Assembly: GCA_017656385.1 (NCBI GenBank)
Contig: JACDNX010000002.1
Span: 124,001-188,000 of the forward strand
Source: Thermodesulfobacterium sp.
Lineage (GTDB): Bacteria; Desulfobacterota; Thermodesulfobacteria; Thermodesulfobacteriales; Thermodesulfobacteriaceae
Reading direction: 5' to 3'
DNA length: 64,000 nt
A program made the translations under genes and the position numbers. Below the pieces are notes generated by a model. It was not told where the DNA came from. It searched no databases and was given only the letters and a program-made list of their open reading frames with translations. Position 1 is the stretch's first letter; the number at the start of each line of letters is the position of its first letter. Below are positions 35,900-44,463 of this stretch, one piece after another.

Positions 35900-36343
35900 A
35901 TGGCAGATTTAACATTATGGCGTCCAATACAAGAATTAAAAAAGGAAATGGATCGTATATGGCAAGATGTTTTAAGTAAAAGTTGGTTAACAGAAAAATT
36001 TGAAGGTATAGAATGGATACCTGCTATTGATGTTTCAGAAACCAATGATGAAATAATTGTAAAAGTAGATGTACCAGGTGTAAATCCTGAAGATATGGAA
36101 ATAAGTTTATCTGACAATGTGTTGATTATTAAAGGTGAAAAGAAAAAAGAAGAGGAGGAAAAGAAAGAAAACTTTTATAGAATGGAAAGATATTATGGTA
36201 GTTTTATGAGATCAATTCAGCTACCTTGTGAAGTAGAAGAAGATAAAATTTCTGCTACTTATAAAAACGGTGTGCTTAAAATAGTACTGCCTAAGAAACC
36301 AGAAGAAAAGAAAAAAGTAATTAAAATTAATGTTGAGAAGTAA
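35900..36343 (+). CDS. Small heat-shock protein, Hsp20 family
   Basis: A 147-residue ATP-independent holdase chaperone. The alpha-crystallin domain (about 40-135) contains WIPAIDVSETNDEIIVKVDVPGV and ends with the A-x-x-x-N-G-V-L signature ATYKNGVLKIVLPK. The C-terminal VIKIN is the I-x-I-type anchor for oligomer assembly. A strong GGGGGTGAT ribosome-binding site precedes the start, and an intrinsic terminator follows. Divergent clpB suggests a shared heat-stress function. Confidence 0.95.
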   Translation: MADLTLWRPIQELKKEMDRIWQDVLSKSWLTEKFEGIEWIPAIDVSETNDEIIVKVDVPGVNPEDMEISLSDNVLIIKGEKKKEEEEKKENFYRMERYYGSFMRSIQLPCEVEEDKISATYKNGVLKIVLPKKPEEKKKVIKINVEK

Positions 36344-36365
36344 TTAAAAGTAAGATAAATTATAT

Positions 36366-36387
36366 AAAGGGGGGGATCCCCCTTTTT
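36366..36387 (+). terminator. Rho-independent terminator after hsp20
   Basis: AAAGGGGG and CCCCCTTT (36366-36373 and 36378-36385) close a four-base loop and run into a T tract, 22 bases after the hsp20 stop. Confidence 0.85.
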
Positions 36388-36411
36388 ATTTTTAATTTAT
36401 CTATAAAGAGT

Positions 36412-37320
36412 GTGTTTGATATTTGTGTTATTGGTCATATCACAAGAGATATAATAAAAATAGGAAATAATATAAAAGAACAGGTAGGTGGAGTTGTTTA
36501 TTATTTTTCTTTAGGATGGAAAAGTTTAGATCCTTCTTCAAAAGTTGCTGTAGTTACTAAATGCTCAAAAGAAGATAAGCACTTATTAAATGAATTAGTC
36601 AGAAAGAATATTCAAGTATTCTGGAGAGAAAATGAAAACACCACTATTTTTGAAAATATTTATAATAGCAAGCTTACAACAAGAACTCAGAGAGTAAAAG
36701 CTGTAGCCTCTTCTTTTACTCTTGAAGATATACCTTCTGTTTCAGCAAAATTTTTTCATTTAGGTCCTCTTATAAATAATGATATACTTTTAGAGACAAT
36801 AAAATACCTTTCAAGGATTTCTAAAGTCTCTTTAGACATCCAGGGATTTGTAAGAAAAGTGGAGGAGGGGATTGTAAAAGAATTTAAATGGAAAAAAGTA
36901 GAAGAGATCCTGCCTTTTGTTACAGTATTAAAAGCTGATGAAAGAGAAATTAAGGTTTTAATGGAGACAGATAACTTAGAGATAGCGATAGAAAGATTAA
37001 AAAGGTTTGGAATAAAGGAGATAATTATTACATGCGGAGAAAAGGGTTCTATAATTTTTTCAAACAACAAAATTTTTACTATTCCTGCATATAGTCCCGC
37101 AAAGATAGTAGATGTCACAGGCTGTGGAGATACCTATATAGCAGCTTATCTTTATAAAAGATTGCAGGGTTTCTGTATTAAAGAAGCGGGGATGTTTGCA
37201 TCTGCTGCCTCAGCTTTAAAGATAGAATCTTTTGGGGCACTTAAGAAAAATGCAGATGAAGTAGAAAAATTCTTAAAAGAAATTAGGAAGAAAAGTGATC
37301 AAATCCCTTTGGAGAAGTGA
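36412..37320 (+). CDS. PfkB-family carbohydrate/nucleoside kinase
   Basis: A 302-residue ribokinase-like kinase. It begins with VIGHITRDIIKIGN and an early GG (VGGVVYYFSLG), and has the catalytic anion-hole signature DVTGCGDTYIAAYL near residue 237. The usual GD tract of sugar kinases is altered, and substrate cannot be assigned. The start is GTG. It runs 38 bases into convergent thiL, the longest tail overlap in the window. Confidence 0.85.
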   Translation: MFDICVIGHITRDIIKIGNNIKEQVGGVVYYFSLGWKSLDPSSKVAVVTKCSKEDKHLLNELVRKNIQVFWRENENTTIFENIYNSKLTTRTQRVKAVASSFTLEDIPSVSAKFFHLGPLINNDILLETIKYLSRISKVSLDIQGFVRKVEEGIVKEFKWKKVEEILPFVTVLKADEREIKVLMETDNLEIAIERLKRFGIKEIIITCGEKGSIIFSNNKIFTIPAYSPAKIVDVTGCGDTYIAAYLYKRLQGFCIKEAGMFASAASALKIESFGALKKNADEVEKFLKEIRKKSDQIPLEK

Positions 37321-38221
37321 CTTTTTTCTCTGAATCTTTAACTAAGTAAATTTTTTTCTTCTCAGTTATTACTCCTATTTGAAATAATTTCTTATTGAGT
37401 TTTGAAGACAGTTCTTGAAGCTTTTTAATGTTTTCTTTTTTTACTGTAAAGAGAAGAGCATAATCTTCTCCTCCGCTTAAAGCTTCTTCTAAAGTAGCAA
37501 ACTCTCCTACAGGAATTTTTTCTTCAAACAATTCAGCTCCCACTTCATTTTCCTCACATATTCTCCAGAGATCAATAAGAAGTCCATCTGAAATATCAAT
37601 CATAGAAGTTGCAAGTTTATATTTTGAGAGTAACTTTCCCAAAGTTATTTCTGGTTCTGGGGAGAGATGAGCTTTTTTTATGGTATCAGGAATTTCTTCC
37701 AAGGATTTTTCTTTTTTTAATCTTAAAAAAGCAGAGCTTTCACCAAGAGGTTTTGAGACAAAAATTAAATCTCCAGGCACTGCACCTTTTCTAAGGATGG
37801 GGTTTTTAGTTTCTCCTAAAAGAGCAAGGTTTAAAAAAAAAGCAGAGCTCTTAACAGTGTCTCCACCTATCAAATAAGCTCCAAAAGTTTTTAAGGCAGA
37901 CACTATGCCTTCCATAAGTGGATCGATCCAGGAAATCTGTATGGGGGAAGGAGAACCCAGAGTTAAGAGACCCCATCTGGGTTCTCCTCCCATTGCTGCA
38001 ATATCACTGAGATTAGAAATAGCCAGTTTTTTGCCTAATTCAAAGAAAGAAGTGTATTTTAAATCAAAATGCACTTTCTCAACAAGAGCATCTGTAGTGA
38101 AAAGAAGATACTTATTTTTGGAAATCTTTATTACTGCACAATCTTCATTTTTCGATTTAACTACTTCTGAGCCCTCAAAAAGATACTTTTTTAAGTATTT
38201 TAACCATTCTGTTTCATTCAC
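37283..38221 (-). CDS. thiL: Thiamine-monophosphate kinase
   Basis: A 312-residue enzyme making thiamine pyrophosphate from thiamine monophosphate. Hallmarks are EDCAVIKISKNKYLLFTTDALVEKVHFD at the N terminus, ISNLSDIAAMGGEPRWGLLTL, LIGGDTVKS, ISDGLLIDL and SGGEDYALLFTV. Its ATG overlaps the ndk stop (four bases), so the two are translationally coupled, an uncommon pairing. Confidence 0.95.
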   Translation of the reverse strand: MNETEWLKYLKKYLFEGSEVVKSKNEDCAVIKISKNKYLLFTTDALVEKVHFDLKYTSFFELGKKLAISNLSDIAAMGGEPRWGLLTLGSPSPIQISWIDPLMEGIVSALKTFGAYLIGGDTVKSSAFFLNLALLGETKNPILRKGAVPGDLIFVSKPLGESSAFLRLKKEKSLEEIPDTIKKAHLSPEPEITLGKLLSKYKLATSMIDISDGLLIDLWRICEENEVGAELFEEKIPVGEFATLEEALSGGEDYALLFTVKKENIKKLQELSSKLNKKLFQIGVITEKKKIYLVKDSEKKVTSPKGFDHFSS

Positions 38222-38643
38222 TTTTCAGCTCCAATTAATTCATGTTCACTAAAAAAGAATTTAATTTCTTTTTCAGCTGATTCAGGACTATCTGAACCGT
38301 GCACAGTATTTTTTTCTTTATTCACACCAAAAAGTTTTCTTATGGTTCCCTCTTCAGCTTCTTGAGGATTTGTTGCTCCCATTATCTCACGCACTTTTTT
38401 TATAGAATTTTCTCCTTCAAGCACCATAGCAACTACTGGACCAGAACTTATGTAATCTGTAAGGCTTTCATAAAATGGGCGGTCTTTATGAACAATGTAA
38501 AATACCTTTGCCTGTTCTTTTGAAAGTTTTAATTTTTTTAAAGCAACTACTCTCAGACCTTTTTCTTCAAAAATACCGATAATTTTGCCAATGAGGTTTC
38601 TTTCTACACCATCAGGTTTAATCATTACCAGAGTTCTTTCCAT
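38218..38643 (-). CDS. ndk: Nucleoside diphosphate kinase
   Basis: A 141-residue enzyme that equilibrates nucleoside di- and triphosphates by a phospho-His intermediate. It opens ERTLVMIKPDGVERNLIGKII and contains the active-site His in NTVHGSDSPESAEKEI, with the catalytic loop GPVVAMVLEG. GGAGG precedes the start. It lies between the EamA-like gene and thiL on the minus strand. Confidence 0.97.
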   Translation of the reverse strand: MERTLVMIKPDGVERNLIGKIIGIFEEKGLRVVALKKLKLSKEQAKVFYIVHKDRPFYESLTDYISSGPVVAMVLEGENSIKKVREIMGATNPQEAEEGTIRKLFGVNKEKNTVHGSDSPESAEKEIKFFFSEHELIGAEK

Positions 38644-38673
38644 AAAGCACCTCCTTTTAAAGAAAATTTTTTA

Positions 38674-39099
38674 TTAACTTTTGAATAAAAAATATATTCC
38701 TATAACTATAAAGATAGTCCCCAAAATCTTGTAAAGTGTGAGTTCTTCTTTTAAAAATAAAACAGCTAATAGAGTTGCAATAAGAGGATAAGTAGAGGTT
38801 AAAGGAACAATTTGAGAGGCGTTTTTAGCTTTAAGAAGAGAAAAGTAGGTAAACATTCCCAAAAATCCTCCAATAATTCCGCTTAGAGAGAGTATCCCTA
38901 TATTTTTTGAGTTAAGAGAAGACAAATTAACAGACGAGCTTAGCAAAAGAGCTAAGAAAATTCCTATTAAAGCAGCAAGGGTTCTGATAAAAAGAGCAGG
39001 CAGAGGTTGCACATCTTTAAGACCAAATTTTTCTATAACTGGGGAAACACCCCAGAAAATAATAGTTAAAAACCACAATATTAAAACATTTTTTTCCAT
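38674..39099 (-). CDS. EamA/DMT-type membrane protein, single-domain
   Basis: A 141-residue membrane protein with about five hydrophobic helices, equal to one half of the usual ten-helix EamA transporter. Family signs are WGVSPVIEKFGLKDVQPLPALFIRT and YPLIATLLAVLFLKEELTLYKILGTIFIVIGI. Small members of the superfamily pair as dimers, so this one may homodimerise; it may instead be a shortened relic. It begins two bases past the stop of the HAD gene. Substrate unknown. Confidence 0.8.
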   Translation of the reverse strand: MEKNVLILWFLTIIFWGVSPVIEKFGLKDVQPLPALFIRTLAALIGIFLALLLSSSVNLSSLNSKNIGILSLSGIIGGFLGMFTYFSLLKAKNASQIVPLTSTYPLIATLLAVLFLKEELTLYKILGTIFIVIGIYFLFKS

Positions 39100-39101
39100 T
39101 T

Positions 39102-39572
39102 TTAAGTTCTCAAAACAGCTACAAGTCTTTTAGGATTTAAAATTAAATCTAAAGCATCTAAGGGAGATTTTACCATTATATCAGAGTTTATAAGAGTTTC
39201 TACCGCACATCCTTCCTCAAGAATAACTGCAATTCCTATTTTAGCTGATTTAACCATTTTTCTATCATTTTTGCCATTTCCCAAAGCAATTACATACTCA
39301 TTTCCCAAGTTTTTTACAAAATTTTCTTTTTGCAAATCTTCATTTTCAGGTTCCAGAAGGTGTATTTTTACTCTGGCATCTTTTAGAGCTTCTTTGACCT
39401 TTCCAAATGTATCCGCAGTTAAGATATAAATTTCCAGAAACTGGGAAATTAGATTGAGTTTTTCTTTTACTCCAGTGATAAGATTTCCATCTACTGAAAG
39501 GGTTCCTGTAAAGTCTGAAACTAAGTATTTAAGAGTGATTTTTCCTTTTCCTGGAATTTTAATTTCTACCAT
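39102..39572 (-). CDS. HAD-superfamily protein related to P-type ATPase domains
   Basis: A 156-residue soluble HAD protein. Motif I reads SDFTGTLSVDG, close to the DKTGTLT of P-type ATPases, and motif III/IV is IALGNGKNDRKMVKSAKIGIAV. The set resembles COG4087, described as soluble P-type ATPase-like phosphatases. The second Asp of the usual phosphatase DxD is Thr, so catalysis may resemble the ATPase more than a phosphatase. No membrane segments. It lies between the S2P gene and the EamA-like gene. Confidence 0.8.
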   Translation of the reverse strand: MVEIKIPGKGKITLKYLVSDFTGTLSVDGNLITGVKEKLNLISQFLEIYILTADTFGKVKEALKDARVKIHLLEPENEDLQKENFVKNLGNEYVIALGNGKNDRKMVKSAKIGIAVILEEGCAVETLINSDIMVKSPLDALDLILNPKRLVAVLRT

Positions 39573-39579
39573 AGTTTGT

Positions 39580-40215
39580 TTAAAGAATATTTGTAAAGTA
39601 AAAAATGAAGTCAGAAAAGAGAGTTATAACAGGGTAGATTATTTTATAAAGAATTCCGGTTATAGCTAAAATAATAATGATAAAAAATCCAAAAATTTCA
39701 AGTCTTAGGTAATTTACTCTTAGAGATAAGGGCAAAAATTTTACTATTATTTTGCTTCCGTCTAAGGGAGGAATAGGAAGAAGGTTAAAAATTCCGAGGC
39801 CTATGTTTATTTTTACTCCAAGATAACACATAAAGGATAAAGGCTCAGAAATGGCAAAATTTTGAAAATTCAGGTTTAAATTATTGAAAAGATTGAAAAA
39901 GAATCCAAAAAGTACTGCTAAAGCGAGATTGGAAAGAGGACCTGCAACCGAGACAAGAGCCATATCTCTCCATGGCTTTTTAAAATAATTGGGATTAATA
40001 GGAACAGGCTTTGCCCATCCTATGGCTTGAGTAAGAAATAAAGTGAGGGTTCCAAAAAAGTCTAAGTGTTTAACAGGATTTAAGGTCAGTCTATCAGCTA
40101 ATTTTGGAGTGGGATCCCCTAACATATATGCAACAAATCCGTGAGAGAACTCATGCACTGTTAAAGCAAGCAGTAAAGGTGGTGTTAGAAATAAAAATAC
40201 TTTTAGATCAAACAT
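39580..40215 (-). CDS. Site-2-protease-family (M50) intramembrane metalloprotease
   Basis: A 211-residue membrane protease of the YwhC-like M50 group without PDZ domains. HEFSH (H21, E22, H25) gives two zinc ligands and the catalytic Glu. NPVKHLDFFG and the later PPLDGSKI supply the conserved NPxxH-like and LDG motifs, the Asp being the third ligand. There are about six hydrophobic segments. Its ATG overlaps the stop of ctpA by one base, so it is probably translated with it. The substrate is unknown. Confidence 0.9.
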   Translation of the reverse strand: MFDLKVFLFLTPPLLLALTVHEFSHGFVAYMLGDPTPKLADRLTLNPVKHLDFFGTLTLFLTQAIGWAKPVPINPNYFKKPWRDMALVSVAGPLSNLALAVLFGFFFNLFNNLNLNFQNFAISEPLSFMCYLGVKINIGLGIFNLLPIPPLDGSKIIVKFLPLSLRVNYLRLEIFGFFIIIILAITGILYKIIYPVITLFSDFIFYFTNIL

Positions 40216-41456
40216 TAAAATTTCAATTTAGAGATTTCTTTTACTTTTTTAAGTATGGAAAGTGCCATTTTTACCTGAAAATCTTTTTCAGGATCAGGAA
40301 AGTGTTTAAAAACTTTTTTCTCTTCTTTAGAATCTTTTTTTTCTGAGATTTCTACTTCGGGTATTTCTATATCAGGGTTAATTCCGATTTTATCAATACA
40401 AATACCGTTGGGTGTATAGTAATAGGCAGTAGTTAGTTTTACTGCATAGTTTTCTTCTAAGGGAATAACAGTTTGAACAAGACCTTTTCCAAAACTTTTC
40501 TGCCCCAGAACAATAGCTCTATTGTTGTCTCTTAGTGCTCCAGTAACAATTTCAGCAGCAGAGGCAGTGCCATGATTGATTAAAATCGCTATGGGATAGG
40601 GATGCTTTCTTTGAGGTGGATTAGGTTTCGCCTTAAATTCCATCTGTGCATCTTTGTTCTTACCTTTTATAGACACAATAATACCGTTTTCTAAAAACTC
40701 ATCAGCAACTTCTATTGCTGATGAAAGAAGCCCTCCGGGATTATACCTCAGATCAAGCACAACTCCCTTTATTTGCTGAGTATTTTCCAATTCTTCAAGA
40801 GCTTTTATAAGTTCTTTTGGAGTTTTTTCCTGAAAACTCGTAATTCTCACATAAGCATATCCAGGTTCTAATACTTTGGTTTTTACACTTTTAATAGGAA
40901 TTACATCTCTTACGAGAGTAATTTCCTTAATATCTTTTTCATTTCTAAGTATAGTGATTGTTACTTTGGTTCCTTTTGGGCCCCTTAAAAGTTTTACAGC
41001 TTCTAACAGGCTCATACCTTTGGTAGATTTTCCATTAATTTTTAGAATTTTATCTCCCGGTTTTATACCGGCTTTCCAGGCAGGAGTATCCTCTATAGGA
41101 GCAACTACAGTTAAAATTTCATCTTTAATGGTTATTTCTATTCCAATTCCTGTGAAACTACCTTTTGTTTCAATTTCCAGCTCTTTATACTCATCAGGCT
41201 TCATTAAAGAGGAGTAGGGATCAAGAGAACTTAACATTCCATTTATTGCTCCATAAATAAGATCCTTAGGACTTACGTCTTTTACATAATTTTCTTCTAT
41301 TAATCTTAAAACCTGAGAGAAAAGTTTAAGATATTTATATATTTCCTGGTTCTCATTTTTTTCCTTAGAAAACCCAAAATTGAATACTAAAAGAGAAATA
41401 ATAAGTGTAAAGCTGAGAAATAAATAGAATTTTATTTTTTTATAGCTTTTATACAT
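40215..41456 (-). CDS. ctpA: Carboxyl-terminal processing protease, S41 family
   Basis: A 413-residue periplasmic serine protease. A signal/anchor helix (about 10-28) is followed by the CtpA N-terminal helices (ENYVKDVSPKDLIYGAINGML), a PDZ domain (about 98-165, GSFTGIGIEI) and the S41 core. Catalytic Ser299 lies in HGTASAAEI and Lys324 in SFGKGLVQ, the expected 25 residues apart. The Lys- and Glu-rich tail may bind substrate. It is coupled to the M50 protease downstream, and divergent from rpsB. Confidence 0.94.
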   Translation of the reverse strand: MYKSYKKIKFYLFLSFTLIISLLVFNFGFSKEKNENQEIYKYLKLFSQVLRLIEENYVKDVSPKDLIYGAINGMLSSLDPYSSLMKPDEYKELEIETKGSFTGIGIEITIKDEILTVVAPIEDTPAWKAGIKPGDKILKINGKSTKGMSLLEAVKLLRGPKGTKVTITILRNEKDIKEITLVRDVIPIKSVKTKVLEPGYAYVRITSFQEKTPKELIKALEELENTQQIKGVVLDLRYNPGGLLSSAIEVADEFLENGIIVSIKGKNKDAQMEFKAKPNPPQRKHPYPIAILINHGTASAAEIVTGALRDNNRAIVLGQKSFGKGLVQTVIPLEENYAVKLTTAYYYTPNGICIDKIGINPDIEIPEVEISEKKDSKEEKKVFKHFPDPEKDFQVKMALSILKKVKEISKLKF

Positions 41457-41568
41457 CCAAGAGCTCCCTTAGACTATGAAAAATTTTTGTTAAAAAGAAA
41501 TTAAACACCTAAATAGATTTTTTTCAAGATATTGTAATTACTAAAACTTGTAAAGGATCTCTAAAAGC

Positions 41569-41596
41569 TTGAAATTTAAATAAAAAGTGATTTAAT
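41569..41596 (+). promoter_or_regulatory. Candidate rpsB promoter
   Basis: TTGAAA (41569-41574) and TTTAAT (41591-41596), 16 bases apart. The implied transcription start near 41603 coincides with the first paired base of the leader structure. Confidence 0.55.
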
Positions 41597-41601
41597 TATG
41601 A

Positions 41602-41700
41602 GACTAAAAAGCACGTCTAAGGATTGGGGTGCCTCCTTAAATACAGGGGGTGCTTGGTTTTAGTCCGCCTTAGACGGAAGCAAAAACCCCAAAGGAGGTA
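41602..41700 (+). promoter_or_regulatory. Structured rpsB leader RNA with pseudoknot and Shine-Dalgarno-masking alternative
   Basis: Complementary blocks seen directly are: stem 1, 41602-41609 with 41658-41665 (8 bp); stem 2, 41614-41622 with 41668-41676 (9 bp), which crosses stem 1 and so makes an H-type pseudoknot; hairpin 3, 41632-41636 with 41646-41650 (5 bp, one wobble); and 41624-41630 with 41686-41692 (7 bp), ending at the ribosome-binding site. The competing block 41630-41638 pairs with the Shine-Dalgarno 41692-41700 (9 bp, one wobble). Ribosomal-protein leaders often bind their own product; autoregulation by S2 is inferred. I cannot match it to a named family. Confidence 0.75.
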
Positions 41701-41705
41701 GATTT

Positions 41706-42554
41706 ATGTCACACATTACCATGAAACAGCTTCTTGAAGCAGGTGTCCATTTTGGTCACCAGACCCGCAGATGGAACCCCAAAATGAAGCCTTTTATTTT
41801 TGGCGAAAGAAACGGGATTCACATTATTGATTTGCAGCAAACCTTGCACTATTTTGAGATTGCCTATGAATTTGTAGTAAATTTGGTTGCTCAGGGAGGA
41901 AAAATTTTATTTGTGGGAACAAAAAAGCAGGCTCAGGAAACTGTTAAAGAAGAAGCCCAAAGATGTGGTATGTATTATGTGGTGAATAGATGGCTTGGAG
42001 GAACACTTACCAATTTTAAAACTATAAGGCAAAGTGTAGAAAAACTTAAAAGGCTTGAAACCTGGTTTGAAGATGGAACTATTGAAAGATTTGTTAAAAA
42101 AGAAAGATTGAGGCTTGAAAGATTAAAAAATAAACTGGAAAAGAATCTTGCTGGAATAAAGGATATGGAAACTTTACCTCAAGCTTTATATATAGTGGAT
42201 CCTGTTTATGAAGAGATTGCAGTTAAGGAAGCAAGAAAACTGGGAATACCTATTATTGCCATCGTTGATACTAATTGTGATCCTGATCTTATAGACTATA
42301 TTATCCCAGGAAATGATGATGCAATAAGAGCTATAAAGCTTATTACCAGTAAAATTGCCGATGCATGTTTAGAAGGATTAGAGATTTATAAAGAAAAATT
42401 GGCAGCTGAGGCAGATAAAGAGATTCCAGTTGAAGAGGAACTTTTAAAAACAGAAGAAGAAAAAGCAGAAGAAATAATAAAGGAGATACTTGTAGAAGAA
42501 GAAAAAGAGAGAAAGCTTGAAGAAGAAGCAGTAAGACTGGTAGAAAAAGAATAA
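41706..42554 (+). CDS. rpsB: 30S ribosomal protein S2
   Basis: A 282-residue ribosomal protein needed for S1 assembly on the small subunit. Family motifs include [35 protein letters not shown] and [21 protein letters not shown]. The last 50 or so residues are an extended, highly charged Glu/Lys tail beyond the E. coli length, possibly coiled. AAAGGAGGT precedes the ATG inside the structured leader. It heads rpsB-tsf-pyrH-frr-uppS-cdsA, a widely conserved order. Confidence 0.98.
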   Translation: MSHITMKQLLEAGVHFGHQTRRWNPKMKPFIFGERNGIHIIDLQQTLHYFEIAYEFVVNLVAQGGKILFVGTKKQAQETVKEEAQRCGMYYVVNRWLGGTLTNFKTIRQSVEKLKRLETWFEDGTIERFVKKERLRLERLKNKLEKNLAGIKDMETLPQALYIVDPVYEEIAVKEARKLGIPIIAIVDTNCDPDLIDYIIPGNDDAIRAIKLITSKIADACLEGLEIYKEKLAAEADKEIPVEEELLKTEEEKAEEIIKEILVEEEKERKLEEEAVRLVEKE

Positions 42555-42571
42555 AAAATCAGGAGGTAAAC

Positions 42572-43168
42572 ATGGCTGAAGTGAGTTTGGAGTTGATAAA
42601 ACAACTTAGAGAAAGAACAGCAGCTGGTTTTATGGATTGTAAAAAAGCATTGGAAGAAGCTCAGGGTGATATAGAGAAAGCTGTTGATATTCTTAGGAAA
42701 AAAGGACTTGCTATTGCTGCTAAGAGAGCAGCCAAGGAAACATTAGAAGGGGTGATTTCAGCTTATATTCACAGCAATAAAAAAATAGGTGTCTTGGTTG
42801 AAGTAAACTGTGAAACTGATTTTGTGGCAAGAACCTCAGAATTTCAGCAGTTTGCCCATGATCTTGCTATGCAAATTGCAGCAACCAATCCTGTTGCTAT
42901 AAGCAGAGAACAGGTACCACCCGAAATGCTGGAAAGAGAAAAGAAAATATACGAAGAACAGCTTAAGGAAGCAGGTAAGCCAGAAAATATTATACCAAAA
43001 ATTATAGAAGGAAAGCTTGAAAAGTTCTATAAAGAAAATGTGTTGTTAGAACAGCCTTTTATTAAAAACCCGGATCTTACTATTCAGGATCTTTTAAACG
43101 AGCTTATGGCAAAAACAGGTGAGAAGATTGTGATTAAGAGGTTCTGTAGATTTCAGATAGGTGAATAA
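42572..43168 (+). CDS. tsf: Elongation factor Ts
   Basis: A 198-residue nucleotide-exchange factor for EF-Tu. It shows IKQLRERTAAGFMDCKKALEEAQGD at the start and VEVNCETDFVARTSEF in the core. It is the short form (as in Thermus, about 200 residues) with one core subdomain rather than the 283-residue E. coli form. AGGAGGT precedes the ATG, 17 bases after rpsB. Confidence 0.97.
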   Translation: MAEVSLELIKQLRERTAAGFMDCKKALEEAQGDIEKAVDILRKKGLAIAAKRAAKETLEGVISAYIHSNKKIGVLVEVNCETDFVARTSEFQQFAHDLAMQIAATNPVAISREQVPPEMLEREKKIYEEQLKEAGKPENIIPKIIEGKLEKFYKENVLLEQPFIKNPDLTIQDLLNELMAKTGEKIVIKRFCRFQIGE

Positions 43169-43171
43169 AAA

Positions 43172-43888
43172 GTGAAGAAACCTAAGTATAGGAGAATTCT
43201 TTTAAAAGTTTCAGGAGAGGCTTTATTAGGGGATAATACTTTTGGAATAGATCATCAAGTTGTAAAAAAAATAGTTGAAGAGTTAAAAGAAGTATATAAG
43301 TTGGGTGTAGAGCTGGGAATTGTAATAGGAGGAGGTAACATTTTCCGAGGGGTTGCAGGACAGAAGAGCGGAATGGACAGAGTAAGAGCAGATAATATAG
43401 GAATGCTTGCAACTTTAATTAATGCCTTAATTATTCAGGATGCTTTAATTTCTCAAAATATTCCTTGTAGAGTTCTTTCTGCCTTTGAAATAATAAAAGT
43501 TGCCGAGAACTACATAAGAGAGAAAGCACTTATATATTTAGCAAGAAAAGAAGTTCTTATTTTAGCCTGTGGCACAGGCAATCCCTTTTTTACCACAGAT
43601 ACTGCAGCAGTTTTGAGAGCACTTGAACTTAAAGCAGAAATCTTATTTAAAGCTACCAAGGTAGATGGAGTGTATGATAAAGATCCAATAAAAGATCCTA
43701 CAGCTAAAAAGTTTGATACTCTTACCTTTGACGAAGCTCTGATAAAAAAACTCAAGGTAATGGATGCTACAGCCTTTTCCCTTGCAAGGGACTATAAGCT
43801 TCCTATCCTGATCTTTAACCTTTTAAAACCGGAGAACATTAAAAAAGCAATTTTAGGGGAAAATATAGGAACCTTAGTGACCCCTTAA
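43172..43888 (+). CDS. pyrH: Uridylate kinase
   Basis: A 238-residue amino-acid-kinase-fold enzyme phosphorylating UMP. Motifs are RILLKVSGEALLGD, IVIGGGNIFRGV, ILACGTGNPFFTTDTAAVLRA and KATKVDGVYDKDP. The start is GTG three bases after the tsf stop. Part of the conserved translation/membrane unit. Confidence 0.97.
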   Translation: MKKPKYRRILLKVSGEALLGDNTFGIDHQVVKKIVEELKEVYKLGVELGIVIGGGNIFRGVAGQKSGMDRVRADNIGMLATLINALIIQDALISQNIPCRVLSAFEIIKVAENYIREKALIYLARKEVLILACGTGNPFFTTDTAAVLRALELKAEILFKATKVDGVYDKDPIKDPTAKKFDTLTFDEALIKKLKVMDATAFSLARDYKLPILIFNLLKPENIKKAILGENIGTLVTP

Positions 43889-43906
43889 AAAGGAGGTGAT
43901 GAAATT

Positions 43907-44461
43907 GTGAATGAGGTTTTGGATGAAGCTAAAAGAAAAATGGAAAAAAGTTTAAAAAATTTTAAAGAAGAACTTTCTCACATAAGAACTTCCAGAGCCT
44001 CTGTTGCACTTTTAGATGCTATTAAAGTTGATTGTTATGGAACTCAAATGCCTATTCCTCAGATAGCTACTGTAAATGTGGTAGAAGGTAAAATGCTTGT
44101 TATACAGCCGTGGGATGTAAATTTAGTTAAAGAGATTGAAAAAGCTATTCAAAAATCGGATTTGGGGATCAATCCTACAAGTGATGGAAAAACAATAAGA
44201 CTTGTTATCCCCCCTTTGACTGAAGAAAGAAGGAAAGAGCTGATAAAAGTAGCTGGAAAACTTGCTGAGGAAGCAAGAATAGCTATTCGTAATATCAGGA
44301 GAGATGTCTTGGATAAGTTTAAGTCTGCTAAAAAGAAAGGAGAAATCTCTGAAGATGATTATATCCAGTTAGAAAAGAAGGTTCAGAAGTTAACTGACCA
44401 GTATGTTGAAAAGATTAATGAAGTTTTAAAAGAAAAAGAAAAAGAAATTTTAACTCCATAG
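43907..44461 (+). CDS. frr: Ribosome recycling factor
   Basis: A 184-residue factor that, with EF-G, splits post-termination ribosomes. It shows HIRTSRASVALLDAIKVDCYG, the conserved VIQPWD, IGINPTSDGKTIRL-like and RNIRRDVLDKFK motifs. The start is GTG preceded by AAGGAGGTGAT, a near-perfect anti-16S match. It sits 18 bases after pyrH. Confidence 0.98.
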   Translation: MNEVLDEAKRKMEKSLKNFKEELSHIRTSRASVALLDAIKVDCYGTQMPIPQIATVNVVEGKMLVIQPWDVNLVKEIEKAIQKSDLGINPTSDGKTIRLVIPPLTEERRKELIKVAGKLAEEARIAIRNIRRDVLDKFKSAKKKGEISEDDYIQLEKKVQKLTDQYVEKINEVLKEKEKEILTP

Positions 44462-44463
44462 AA

